Source of the DNA: Clostridia bacterium
GTDB lineage: Bacteria > Bacillota > Clostridia > Christensenellales > UBA1242
Assembly (NCBI GenBank): GCA_900768425.1
Contig: CAAGCR010000075.1
Coordinates: forward strand, 1-12,296
DNA length: 12,296 nucleotides
Reading direction: 5' to 3'
The position numbers were made by a program, and so were the translations under genes. The notes beneath the pieces are model-generated. The model worked only from the letters and a program-made list of their open reading frames with translations. It did no database searches and was not told the origin of the DNA. The stretch's first letter is position 1; every line of letters starts with the position of its first letter. Of this stretch, positions 5,969-12,296 are shown one piece after another.

Positions 5969-6232
5969 TTATCTTATAATCACAAATACGACCACCAAAA
6001 CCAATGCAACGGTATAACCTATATACCACCAAACATTGCGTTTTGTTCTAACATAAAAGAAAGCCGAAATTGCAGTTATTGTATAGGCAATGCTTTCACC
6101 GATGGTTCTAAGTGCGGAAATAAAAGAGCCATCTCCAGAAAAGATTTTTTGTAAAACTAAAACAACAGCAACTAAGCATAAACCAATAAATGCAATACAA
6201 TCAATTACTTTGCCAAAATTATTTTTTGCCAT
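5969..6232 (-). CDS. Small three-helix membrane protein, unknown function
   Basis: I do not recognise the family. The 87-residue protein is almost entirely hydrophobic, with three predicted membrane helices at about residues 9-29, 44-61 and 68-86. They are separated by a short polar loop (SGDGSF, 32-37) and a basic loop (RTKRN, 62-66). The positive-inside rule suggests that the basic loop between helices 2 and 3 is cytoplasmic. Translation is well supported: AAGGAG lies just upstream of the ATG with a 7-base spacer, a promoter sits behind it, and a terminator follows. It is divergent from the GLUG-repeat gene across a 150-base gap, with no visible functional link. Confidence 0.8.
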   Translation of the reverse strand: MAKNNFGKVIDCIAFIGLCLVAVVLVLQKIFSGDGSFISALRTIGESIAYTITAISAFFYVRTKRNVWWYIGYTVALVLVVVFVIIR

Positions 6233-6266
6233 ATATATTCTCCTTAATACAATATATTTCCTATAT

Positions 6267-6296
6267 ATAATATAGTTTTAAGGCAAATAATGTCAA
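6267..6296 (-). promoter_or_regulatory. Sigma-A-type promoter for the small membrane protein
   Basis: On the minus strand, TTGACA (complement of 6291-6296) is followed after 18 bases by TATTAT (complement of 6267-6272), or after 16 by TATATT. The start of transcription would lie about 25-30 bases before the ATG at 6232. Confidence 0.65.
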
Positions 6297-6326
6297 CTTT
6301 TTTATAAAAATTAACCAGTTTGTGTA

Positions 6327-6355
6327 TTGACATCGCAAGTTTACTATTGTATAAT
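6327..6355 (+). promoter_or_regulatory. Consensus sigma-A promoter for the GLUG-repeat gene
   Basis: TTGACA (6327-6332) and TATAAT (6350-6355) are both perfect consensus boxes with the ideal 17-base spacer. The predicted transcript starts near 6362 and gives a leader of about 20 bases. Such a promoter implies strong, largely constitutive transcription unless a repressor intervenes; no clear operator was seen. Confidence 0.88.
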
Positions 6356-6382
6356 TGTAACGATATTAATTAAGAGGTGAGT

Positions 6383-9199
6383 ATGAAAAAGTTTTTAATG
6401 TATGTGATAATTGTTATTACTTGTTTATTCTTAGGCTTTACAATTTACTATTTAACTCAAAATAATGAAAACATCTACATAACAGTATCAAAAGATGAAA
6501 CTATTTACAAAAATAAAGGCGAATCTATTTGGTTAGATAATCTTATTGCATGGACAAAACCATACAAAACAACAACTATTTCTATAACATCAGCAGATGA
6601 AAACGTTGTTGTATATGATGAAAACACCAAAAGATTTGACTGCGTAGGTGGTGGTTTTAGTGCAATTACTATCACTCCATCAAATGACAAATTCGGACCA
6701 TTCGTATTTGACATTCACGTAGGCGATGGCACAATCGCAAATCCATACATTATTGATAGTGCTGAAGATTTAGCATTAATTGGTAATGATCCACAATTAA
6801 GATTTAACTTAACAAATAGTTATATTTTAACAAAGGATATTGATTTAAAATCATTCAATAGCGGTTCATGGACTCCACTAGGTGAGTTAGTTGGTTCATT
6901 TAATGGTGATGGCCACGTAATTTACAACCTAAACATCACTAGCGGTTCTTCTGCTGGTTTATTCTCGGCAGTTGCAAGTTCAGGACTAGTTGAAAACTTA
7001 AAATTTGTAAGTGCTACTATCGAAGGTGCATTTGACAATGTTGGTGTTGTAGCCGGTGTCAACAAAGGTACAGTTGGTAAAATTGATGTTAAATCAGCAA
7101 CAATCAATAACACATCTGCATCTGGTAACACAGGTAGCATTGTCGGTTCAAACGAATTAGACATTACAGCAGCCGTTGTTAATATGTGCTCAGCAAAAGC
7201 AACTATCACTACAAGCGGAAATGCAGGTGGTTTAGTTGGTTATAACAAATCAAGCATTGTATTAAACTCATATGCAATAGTTGATAAAGTTACAGCATCA
7301 AATGCCTCTGTTAAATTCGGTGGCTTAGTTGGTGTTAACACTTCAACTTACAAAACAGCGGATGAAGTTTACTACGCATCGGCAATCAAAAATTGCTATG
7401 CAATTGTTAATGAAGTAAATGGTACCGCAAACATAGGTGCAATCTTAGGCGAAAACGCAGAAGAAACATACACTGGTCAAATGTACTATAACAGATTTGT
7501 TAACTGTATATATGCAGTTGAAGGCACAAATATTAAAGCAGTTGCTCTTGAAACAGCAGCATTAAAATCAGAAGTTAAAGCACATTTAACTCAAAAAACT
7601 AAAGAACAATTATTAGAAAAAGCAACTTATGTTGGTTACAATTTTGATACAATTTGGCAAATAAATGAAGCCGAAACAGCAACCCTTAACTATAAAGGTG
7701 CCTATGAAGTATACAATGTTGTAGCAGTAGGTAAAGAAATTACACCAAATGTAACTCCACTTGTAGATTTCTTAAAAGGTCTTGTTGGACATACAAAAGA
7801 CAATGTTGTAACATACAGAGTAAACGAAAATACAGTAATAGATTTGAATGGCGAATATTGGACAACAATTGCTCCAAGAGAAGCAGAACCAATGCTTGCA
7901 TCTATCTATGTAGAAGATGGTTACACTTGTGTAATTAAAAACTTTAAATTAAGAGAAGGCAACTCAAGCTTCTTCGGGTATATTTCAGGCAATACAATCG
8001 TGTCTGGCATTACATTTGAAAATGTAACAGTTGAATCTTGCAATGCAGAAAACTCAGCAATAGTTGCAACTGGTTTATTAAAAGGTGCAACATTAGAAAA
8101 TATTACAGTTAAAAACTATAACAGCATTGATACACAAGCAAATAATGTTGGTATTATTTGTGGTATGAACAAAGGCACAATTAAAAACTGCTCAGTAATT
8201 TGTGATGATTTAAAAGAGTTAAAAATTAGCCTTTCAGAAAGTTTAACAAGTGTTGGTGCTATCGTAGGTAACAATGATGGCTATGTTATTGACTCAACAG
8301 TAGACAGAGTTAAATTAAGTGTAAATGTTAGAAATAACAAAAACGGTAGTTTAAACTTCGGTGGTATCGTTGGTACAAACTTGTCTTATGTTACTGGCTG
8401 TAAAGTATTAAGTTTCCATTGTGATACAACCGCATCTGGAACAATCTATGCAGGTGGTATAGCAGGTTATTTAACTTCTTCTGGTAGTAGCAATGTAATA
8501 AACAGTTATTCATTAGCAAATATTAAAGTAATAGATTCAAACTCAAATGCTTTCGTTGGTGGTATAGCAGGTTATACCGCAGGTGGCTCATTCGTTTCAG
8601 GTTGTTTCCACAACAGTGGCGAATTATGGGCAAATAATGTTGGTGGCTTAGTTGGTATGGAGTATGGCACAGTATTCTCATCATATGTTGGCGAATGCTC
8701 ATTAAAAGGCTATAAAGTTGGTGGTCTTGCATCATTAATCCATGGTAAAGTTACAGATTGCTATGTTTTAGCAGACTTAACAACTCCGGGCAATAGTGGT
8801 GAATTAGGTGGTCTTGCTTACTATGTTGGACCAGACTGCTACATTGAACACAATTTCAGTAATGCTACATTCTCAGGTAACGCAAACTACTATGCAGAAA
8901 CAAAAGCTGAATTTAGAGCAAATAAATATGTTAGAGGCTTAGCAGATTTATTCGGTAAAGATAAATTTGGTAAAGTAGCAAATAACATTATATTAGTAAA
9001 CAATGGTGCAAAAATTCAACCATCATCTGAATTATTTAATAAAAAGACTGGTTGGATAGATGCAACGTTAGAAGAATGTAACGGAACAACAGGTAACTAC
9101 TCAGTATTTAAAGATAAAGCAGGTTTTGATGCTACTATTTGGAACTTTGATAGTGAAAATGGTTTCCCAACATTAATCAATGTTGCAAAAGCAAACTAA
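6383..9199 (+). CDS. Membrane-anchored GLUG-repeat (beta-helix) surface protein
   Basis: This is a 938-residue protein. Residues 3-24 form an uncleaved-looking signal anchor (KKFLMYVIIVITCLFLGFTIYYL). Residues about 29-112 look like a bacterial Ig-like domain. Then come GTIANPYIIDSAEDLALIG and some 13-14 imperfect repeats of the GLUG type (xGGLVGxNxGxIxxSY), expected to stack as a right-handed beta-helix. There appear to be two arrays, with a break after YNFDTIWQINEAE (about 640-650 of 940 is within array two). It ends with WNFDSENGFPTL, a usual terminus for such proteins. No LPxTG, SLH or choline-binding sorting motif is visible, so anchoring is probably by the N-terminal helix. GLUG proteins are often surface or adhesive; the ligand is unknown. 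AAGAGG supports the ATG at 6383 over a GTG at 6377. Confidence 0.85.
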   Translation: MKKFLMYVIIVITCLFLGFTIYYLTQNNENIYITVSKDETIYKNKGESIWLDNLIAWTKPYKTTTISITSADENVVVYDENTKRFDCVGGGFSAITITPSNDKFGPFVFDIHVGDGTIANPYIIDSAEDLALIGNDPQLRFNLTNSYILTKDIDLKSFNSGSWTPLGELVGSFNGDGHVIYNLNITSGSSAGLFSAVASSGLVENLKFVSATIEGAFDNVGVVAGVNKGTVGKIDVKSATINNTSASGNTGSIVGSNELDITAAVVNMCSAKATITTSGNAGGLVGYNKSSIVLNSYAIVDKVTASNASVKFGGLVGVNTSTYKTADEVYYASAIKNCYAIVNEVNGTANIGAILGENAEETYTGQMYYNRFVNCIYAVEGTNIKAVALETAALKSEVKAHLTQKTKEQLLEKATYVGYNFDTIWQINEAETATLNYKGAYEVYNVVAVGKEITPNVTPLVDFLKGLVGHTKDNVVTYRVNENTVIDLNGEYWTTIAPREAEPMLASIYVEDGYTCVIKNFKLREGNSSFFGYISGNTIVSGITFENVTVESCNAENSAIVATGLLKGATLENITVKNYNSIDTQANNVGIICGMNKGTIKNCSVICDDLKELKISLSESLTSVGAIVGNNDGYVIDSTVDRVKLSVNVRNNKNGSLNFGGIVGTNLSYVTGCKVLSFHCDTTASGTIYAGGIAGYLTSSGSSNVINSYSLANIKVIDSNSNAFVGGIAGYTAGGSFVSGCFHNSGELWANNVGGLVGMEYGTVFSSYVGECSLKGYKVGGLASLIHGKVTDCYVLADLTTPGNSGELGGLAYYVGPDCYIEHNFSNATFSGNANYYAETKAEFRANKYVRGLADLFGKDKFGKVANNIILVNNGAKIQPSSELFNKKTGWIDATLEECNGTTGNYSVFKDKAGFDATIWNFDSENGFPTLINVAKAN

Positions 9200-9216
9200 A
9201 ATAATTTAATTTCTAT

Positions 9217-9275
9217 GACTAGAAATAAGGCAAAATCGTTATTTGTTATATGATTTTGCCTTATTTTTATTAGTC
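9217..9275 (+). terminator. Strong terminator after the GLUG-repeat gene
   Basis: A perfect 15-bp stem, AAATAAGGCAAAATC (9223-9237) with GATTTTGCCTTATTT (9252-9266), has a 14-base loop and runs into T residues. GACTA (9217-9221) and TAGTC (9271-9275) can extend the pairing. A closely similar terminator stands at 12212-12255. Confidence 0.85.
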
Positions 9276-9342
9276 TAGTATATTTCTAATTTAACCCTAA
9301 AAAATAAATTTTAAAATATTTTACAATGAATAGAACAAATGT

Positions 9343-9371
9343 TTGCATTTTATAAAATTATATGATATAAT
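9343..9371 (+). promoter_or_regulatory. Extended -10 sigma-A promoter
   Basis: TTGCAT (9343-9348) and a perfect TATAAT (9366-9371) are 17 bases apart, and the -10 box is preceded by TGA (9363-9365), the extended -10 form. Transcription would start near 9378, before the hairpin at 9405-9446 and the HTH gene. Confidence 0.78.
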
Positions 9372-9404
9372 ACATAAGACGAAAATAAATAAGTATATTA
9401 TCGG

Positions 9405-9446
9405 AAGTTGTCGGCAAACAGCCCGAAGGGATACTTGCCAGCAACT
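9405..9446 (+). ncRNA. Candidate structured leader or small RNA
   Basis: A long imperfect hairpin is visible: GTTG/CAAC, a short T-G and C-A step, GGCAA/TTGCC, a symmetric four-by-four internal loop (ACAG/ATAC), then CCC-GAA-GGG. It starts about 27 bases after the predicted transcription start. It is markedly more GC-rich than its surroundings. I could not match it to a known riboswitch or RNA family from memory. It could be a cis-regulatory leader for the HTH gene or a separate small RNA. Confidence 0.4.
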
Positions 9447-9453
9447 GATGTTT

Positions 9454-9543
9454 ATTCAAACTGTGATGCCTTGATTTTATCAAGGTTGTTGCGTTTAGCA
9501 ACTTAAAATTTGACTCGTTCAAATTTTAACATCACATAGGTTA
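9454..9543 (+). repeat. Cloverleaf-like interspersed repeat, copy A
   Basis: An outer stem TGTGATG (9462-9468) with CATCACA (9530-9536) encloses three hairpins. They are CCTTGAT/ATCAAGG (9469-9485), GTTGC/GCAAC (9488-9502), and TAAAATTTGA/TCAAATTTTA (9504-9528). Copy B lies on the opposite strand at 4523-4610. The arrangement is that of a four-way junction, but it is not a tRNA. Confidence 0.75.
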
Positions 9544-9591
9544 TATTATTTTCATAATTTTGCCAAAATTAATTATGACAAAAGGATATTT

Positions 9592-9897
9592 ATGAAAGAT
9601 TATTTAATATTTGCGATTTTTATGTATCTTATTAAAAATAAGCAAACAACAGCCAAAAACATTGCAGAACATTTTGAAATAAGTCAAAGAAGTGTTTATA
9701 GATATATAGATGCATTAAGTTTACTGGGCATTCCTATAACAACCAAACTAGGCAATGGTGGTGGAATATCACTAGTAGGTGATGTGTGCATAGAAAATTT
9801 GATGCTATCAAAAAACGAAAAACATATTTTGTTTGAATTTATGCAACGAGCGGACATTCCTGACAATGTAAAAAATATTTTAAGAAAAATAATTTAG
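9592..9897 (+). CDS. Short HTH-domain transcriptional regulator
   Basis: This 101-residue protein is built around a winged helix-turn-helix of the HTH_11/DeoR type found at the N-terminus of WYL-domain regulators. The positioning helix is about TAKNIAEHF (20-28), the recognition helix SQRSVYRYIDALSLLG (31-46), and the wing contains GNGGGI (54-59). A short helical tail (about 72-100) follows in place of the usual WYL effector domain, which is missing. It may be a stand-alone DNA-binding protein or a shortened descendant of a larger regulator. AAAGGA is well placed before the ATG. It lies behind the promoter and structured leader at 9343-9543; its targets are not evident. Confidence 0.8.
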   Translation: MKDYLIFAIFMYLIKNKQTTAKNIAEHFEISQRSVYRYIDALSLLGIPITTKLGNGGGISLVGDVCIENLMLSKNEKHILFEFMQRADIPDNVKNILRKII

Positions 9898-9923
9898 ACA
9901 ATATGTTGGAAATAAAAAGATAA

Positions 9924-9959
9924 TAAAAGTAAACAAGTGTTAATTTTTTACTTGTTAAC
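9924..9959 (-). terminator. Terminator of the cysteine desulfurase gene (convergent gap)
   Basis: On the minus strand the stem GTTAACAAGT/ACTTGTTTAC (plus coordinates 9950-9959 and 9929-9938; one mismatch) is followed by TTTTATTA. On the plus strand an alternative pairing GTGTTAA/TTAACAC exists but has no T-run. It lies in the 90-base convergent gap between the HTH gene and the minus-strand enzyme gene. Confidence 0.6.
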
Positions 9960-9987
9960 ACGAAACATATTGCATTATGCTTAAAAC

Positions 9988-11130
9988 TTAAATATATTGT
10001 TTTGCAAGTTTTTTAATGACCTTAATAAAATTTTCACACTCAGTAAAAGTGTTGTAATAACTTAATGATACTCTAACCACACCTTGTTCTGTAGTGTTTA
10101 AATGCTTATGCTTTAAACCTGCACAATGTAAACCACCACGCACACATATGTTATATTTTGATGATAATATGCTCGCAATTTCGCCACTATCTGCATTACC
10201 AATATTAAACCCAATAACTCCAAAATGCACATTGTTGGCAAGAGTGTATGTCTTTACGTTTTCAATTTTAGATAATTCAAAAAGTAGATAGGTTGCCAAA
10301 TCATCTATTTTTTTATTGATTTTTTCAAAATTCTCCTGTACAAATTTTAAACCTTCACCTAATGCCAAAATGTTAGGTGTGGCAAGAGTTCCACTCTCTA
10401 AACATTCGGGATATTCATCTGGTTGATAAACTTCGTTTGAGGCAGTGCCAGTTCCACCAAACCGAATAGGCTTGACATTTGCTCTAACTCCAAAAGCAAA
10501 AACACCAATGCCTTGTGGAGCATATAAAGCCTTGTGCGGTGCAAGTGCAAGCATATCTATATGTTCGCGTTGCATATCAATTTTTATATGTCCGGCACTT
10601 TGGGCACAGTCCAGCAAAAATAAAATGCAATGCTTTAAACATAACTCTCCAATTTCTTTAATCAAAGCGGTGTCACCATTTACATTGCTTACATGATTTA
10701 TCGCAACTAAATAGGTGTTAGGTTTAATAAGTGGTGCAATATCATCGGCAGTTAAAAGACCACGCACTTTTGGCGCTATAATAGAAACATCAACAATTCC
10801 TTTTTTTGCAAGTTCATAAATCGGGCGGGCAAGTGAATTGTGTGCATCACAAGATAAAATAATATGCCCACCATTAACGGCAGTTCCAAGCACACCTAAA
10901 TTTAACGCATCAGTGCAGTTTTGCGTAAATATAATATGCTCCGGCTTATCACAGCCTAAAAAGTCACATAAATTTTGCCGTACATTAAAAATTTTTTCCC
11001 CTGCTAGCATACTTAAATTGTGACCACTTCGCCCGGGATTTGCCGAGTATGTTGTCACACCATCTAAAAAAGCCTTAATAACTTCTTTTGGTTTTGTATA
11101 AGTTGTTGCACTATTGTCAAAATAAATCAT
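9988..11130 (-). CDS. Cysteine desulfurase family PLP enzyme (class V aminotransferase fold)
   Basis: Members of this family use PLP to remove sulfur (or selenium) from cysteine or selenocysteine, leaving a persulfide on an active-site cysteine. The 380-residue protein is complete. It starts with MIYFDNSATTYTKP, and the motif CDAHNSLARP carries H97, which stacks on PLP in relatives. DCAQSAG gives D174 and Q177, HK at 199-200 supplies the Schiff-base lysine K200, and RGGLHCAG contains the catalytic cysteine C335. The sequence resembles the stand-alone SufS-like subfamily rather than housekeeping IscS, and no suf or isc genes adjoin it. AAAGGTGA precedes the ATG. It is divergent from the DUF3343 gene, a pairing that suggests sulfur or selenium delivery. 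Confidence 0.9.
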   Translation of the reverse strand: MIYFDNSATTYTKPKEVIKAFLDGVTTYSANPGRSGHNLSMLAGEKIFNVRQNLCDFLGCDKPEHIIFTQNCTDALNLGVLGTAVNGGHIILSCDAHNSLARPIYELAKKGIVDVSIIAPKVRGLLTADDIAPLIKPNTYLVAINHVSNVNGDTALIKEIGELCLKHCILFLLDCAQSAGHIKIDMQREHIDMLALAPHKALYAPQGIGVFAFGVRANVKPIRFGGTGTASNEVYQPDEYPECLESGTLATPNILALGEGLKFVQENFEKINKKIDDLATYLLFELSKIENVKTYTLANNVHFGVIGFNIGNADSGEIASILSSKYNICVRGGLHCAGLKHKHLNTTEQGVVRVSLSYYNTFTECENFIKVIKKLAKQYI

Positions 11131-11462
11131 ATTTCACCTTTTTAAGTTTCTCTTAATACAATGATATGATTAAACAGTTATTTTTGTTTAAAATAAAAGG
11201 GAAAGCAAGTCCGCTAATTTACAAAAAGAGAACTCTACACTTGCAAAAAGATAACTTTAATTCACAAAGACAATAAATAGGGAATATATATTTCAACCAT
11301 AAAATTTTGTAATAAATATGACTTTTTATCTTTCAATAATCGTGGTAATCTAAAATATTCTACAAAAAAATATTGTTCAAATCAAAATGACCAGAATTTG
11401 TGACTACTTGCCAGAAAAAAATCAATAACCATAAACAAAACAAAAAATAGGGGGGTGTTATA
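11131..11462. other. Divergent intergenic region between the desulfurase and DUF3343 genes
   Basis: This AT-rich 332-base gap should hold both promoters, but neither is convincing. For the plus gene the best guess is TTGCCA (11408-11413) and CATAAA (11430-11435) with a 16-base spacer. For the minus gene, TAAACA and TATCAT boxes around 11163-11192 are possible but weak. A 7-bp hairpin TTAAACA/TGTTTAA occurs near 11170-11191. No ORF or repeat was recognised. Confidence 0.45.
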
Positions 11463-11669
11463 ATGTTAGCAGTATTTCGTTCAAGAACAGAAACATTAAA
11501 TTTTGCATCATTACTTCGTTCTTATGGGGTGAATTGTGCAGTGGTAAACACTCCAAGGAAAATAAATGTTTCTTGTGGTATATCAGTACAATTCTCCACT
11601 CGCGACCTACCAATAGTAAAACAAATCTTATCCCGCCGCCACTTTGACACCTTTGCCGGCATATACTGA
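11463..11669 (+). CDS. DUF3343 protein, putative Se/S carrier-like
   Basis: This 68-residue protein resembles the DUF3343 family, small proteins (60-90 residues) that occur alone or fused to selenium-related YedF-type proteins and are described as putative Se/S carriers. The family pattern is visible: a short beta strand (AVFRSRTETLNFASLL) and a helix, then the core NTPRKINVSCGISVQF at residues 29-44 with the conserved Cys38, then a C-terminal helix and the terminal GIY. An excellent ribosome binding site, AGGGGGGTG, precedes the ATG. It is back to back with the cysteine desulfurase gene, so Cys38 could plausibly accept sulfur or selenium from that enzyme. That role is an inference. Confidence 0.82.
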   Translation: MLAVFRSRTETLNFASLLRSYGVNCAVVNTPRKINVSCGISVQFSTRDLPIVKQILSRRHFDTFAGIY

Positions 11670-11708
11670 TATAATTTAATAATATTATTTATCTAAAAAT
11701 CTTCCTAT

Positions 11709-11737
11709 TTGACAAATTATTATATGTGTGGTATCAT
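11709..11737 (+). promoter_or_regulatory. Sigma-A promoter for the last small membrane protein
   Basis: TTGACA (11709-11714) and TATCAT (11732-11737) are separated by exactly 17 bases. The predicted start lies about 20 bases before the GGGGG ribosome binding site of the gene at 11764. Confidence 0.75.
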
Positions 11738-11763
11738 ATTTATAAATAATAGGGGGATAATAT

Positions 11764-12111
11764 ATGAAACAAATATATAATATTATTTTAACAGCATTAA
11801 CTATTGCTATGTTATTGCTTTTAACTTTTGCAAAATTGAATGAATTTGGCAATTGGGTTGATTTAACAAAATATCAAGATGTAATAAATATTGTAAGTTC
11901 TTATGGACCTATAGTGCTTGTGTGCTTGTTTGCATTTGGTAGTTTGTTTGGTAGGGTTTTATCTAAGGTGTTCTTTGTAATAATATTATTACTTTTAATT
12001 GTTTTCACCGTATCAATGTTCTTCCCAGAGTGGGTAGGTTCATTATTTAAAAAAGCAAGTGATCCAGATGAATCAACAATCTTTATCACAATGCTAAAAC
12101 ATATAATGTAA
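11764..12111 (+). CDS. Small membrane protein, unknown function
   Basis: I do not recognise the family. The 115-residue protein has three predicted membrane helices at about residues 5-23, 47-63 and 67-87. A polar segment lies between the first two (NEFGNWVDLTKYQD, 26-39), and the tail after the last is amphipathic (FPEWVGSLFKKASDPDEST). The gene has its own promoter (11709-11737), an AGGGGG ribosome binding site with a 7-base spacer, and a terminator about 100 bases downstream. It therefore looks like a real monocistronic unit. No motif indicates transport or enzymatic activity. Confidence 0.78.
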   Translation: MKQIYNIILTALTIAMLLLLTFAKLNEFGNWVDLTKYQDVINIVSSYGPIVLVCLFAFGSLFGRVLSKVFFVIILLLLIVFTVSMFFPEWVGSLFKKASDPDESTIFITMLKHIM

Positions 12112-12211
12112 TCAACATTGTTAAAAGATAAAAAATTATTTAATTAAAAGATAAAAAAATAACTATTAATTGTCACTTAGAATGAATTAAAGACATATTT
12201 TAAATAGTAAT

Positions 12212-12258
12212 AAATAAGGTAAAATTAGCGAAATATACGCAATTTTGCCTTATTTTTT
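12212..12258 (+). terminator. Terminator downstream of the last gene
   Basis: The stem AAATAAGGTAAAATT (12212-12226) pairs with AATTTTGCCTTATTT (12241-12255) with one T-G wobble. GCG/CGC pairing in the loop extends it, and T residues follow. The arms are nearly the same as those of the terminator at 9223-9266. Confidence 0.8.
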
Positions 12259-12296
12259 GTACTTAAATGAAAAATATTTTTTTATTTATTATTTTA

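Larger units (their letters stand above)
9200..9591. other. Intergenic region upstream of the HTH gene
   Basis: This region holds the GLUG-gene terminator (9217-9275), a sigma-A-type promoter (9343-9371), a compact hairpin in the predicted leader (9405-9446) and the cloverleaf-like repeat copy A (9454-9543). No ORF was found. If the promoter serves the HTH gene, the leader would be about 210 bases, long enough to be regulatory. Confidence 0.6.

Noticed and set aside
5835..6275. Short plus-strand ORFs overlapping the repeat and the small membrane protein gene
   Set aside because: They are antisense or repeat-derived frames with no ribosome binding site. The minus-strand gene has promoter, ribosome binding site and terminator.
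6377..6382. GTG start for the GLUG-repeat protein
   Set aside because: It overlaps the AGAGGTGAG ribosome binding site that serves the ATG at 6383.
8523..8735. Minus-strand ORFs inside the GLUG-repeat gene
   Set aside because: They are composition shadows of the long real gene and have no translation signals.
9405..9446. Small SRP RNA or a known riboswitch
   Set aside because: The symmetric loop and apical sequence do not match the SRP helix 8 pattern, and no riboswitch consensus I know fits.
9454..9543. tRNA gene suggested by the cloverleaf shape and a GTTCAAAT string
   Set aside because: The arm lengths and conserved tRNA bases do not fit. The GTTCAAAT bases lie in a 10-bp stem, and copy B changes them.

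Overview
The window comes from a low-GC, AT-rich bacterium, most likely an uncultured spore-forming member of the Clostridia. The first half carries the standard Firmicutes cluster yqfC-yqfD-ybeY-era-yqzL-recO. yqfC and yqfD are sporulation genes, Shine-Dalgarno sites are strong and often GGAGG-like, and TGA is used as an ordinary stop. No phage, plasmid or CRISPR signature is visible.

Layout. From 206 to 673 lies tadA (tRNA wobble adenosine deaminase). From 789 to 2667 are yqfC, yqfD (4-base overlap) and ybeY. The genes that often sit between these in other Firmicutes (phoH, yqfF/pgpH, dgkA, cdd) are absent. From 2668 to 3048 and from 5553 to 5900 there are two inverted copies of a roughly 240-260-base non-coding repeat. 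They bracket era (3049-3954), the tiny yqzL (4214-4378, behind a possible sporulation-type promoter and followed by terminators) and recO (4845-5552, with a TTG start). Just upstream of recO are a cloverleaf-shaped repeat and a tandem pair of 64/65-base elements that look like structured RNA.

A small three-helix membrane protein (5969-6232, minus) and a large GLUG-repeat surface protein (6383-9199, plus) are divergently transcribed, each from a clear sigma-A-type promoter. After a strong terminator, a textbook promoter at 9343-9371 reads into a compact hairpin, then a second copy of the cloverleaf repeat, then a short HTH regulator (9592-9897). A cysteine-desulfurase-family PLP enzyme (9988-11130, minus) lies back to back with a DUF3343 putative S/Se-carrier-like protein (11463-11669, plus). 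The window closes with a small membrane protein (11764-12111) and its terminator.

How the genes fit together. TadA, YbeY and Era all serve translation (tRNA editing, 16S rRNA maturation, 30S assembly), RecO serves recombinational repair, and YqfC/YqfD serve sporulation. The cysteine desulfurase and DUF3343 protein plausibly form a sulfur or selenium trafficking pair. The notable non-standard content is the intergenic DNA: several repeat families whose stems change in compensatory pairs while their flanks stay fixed.
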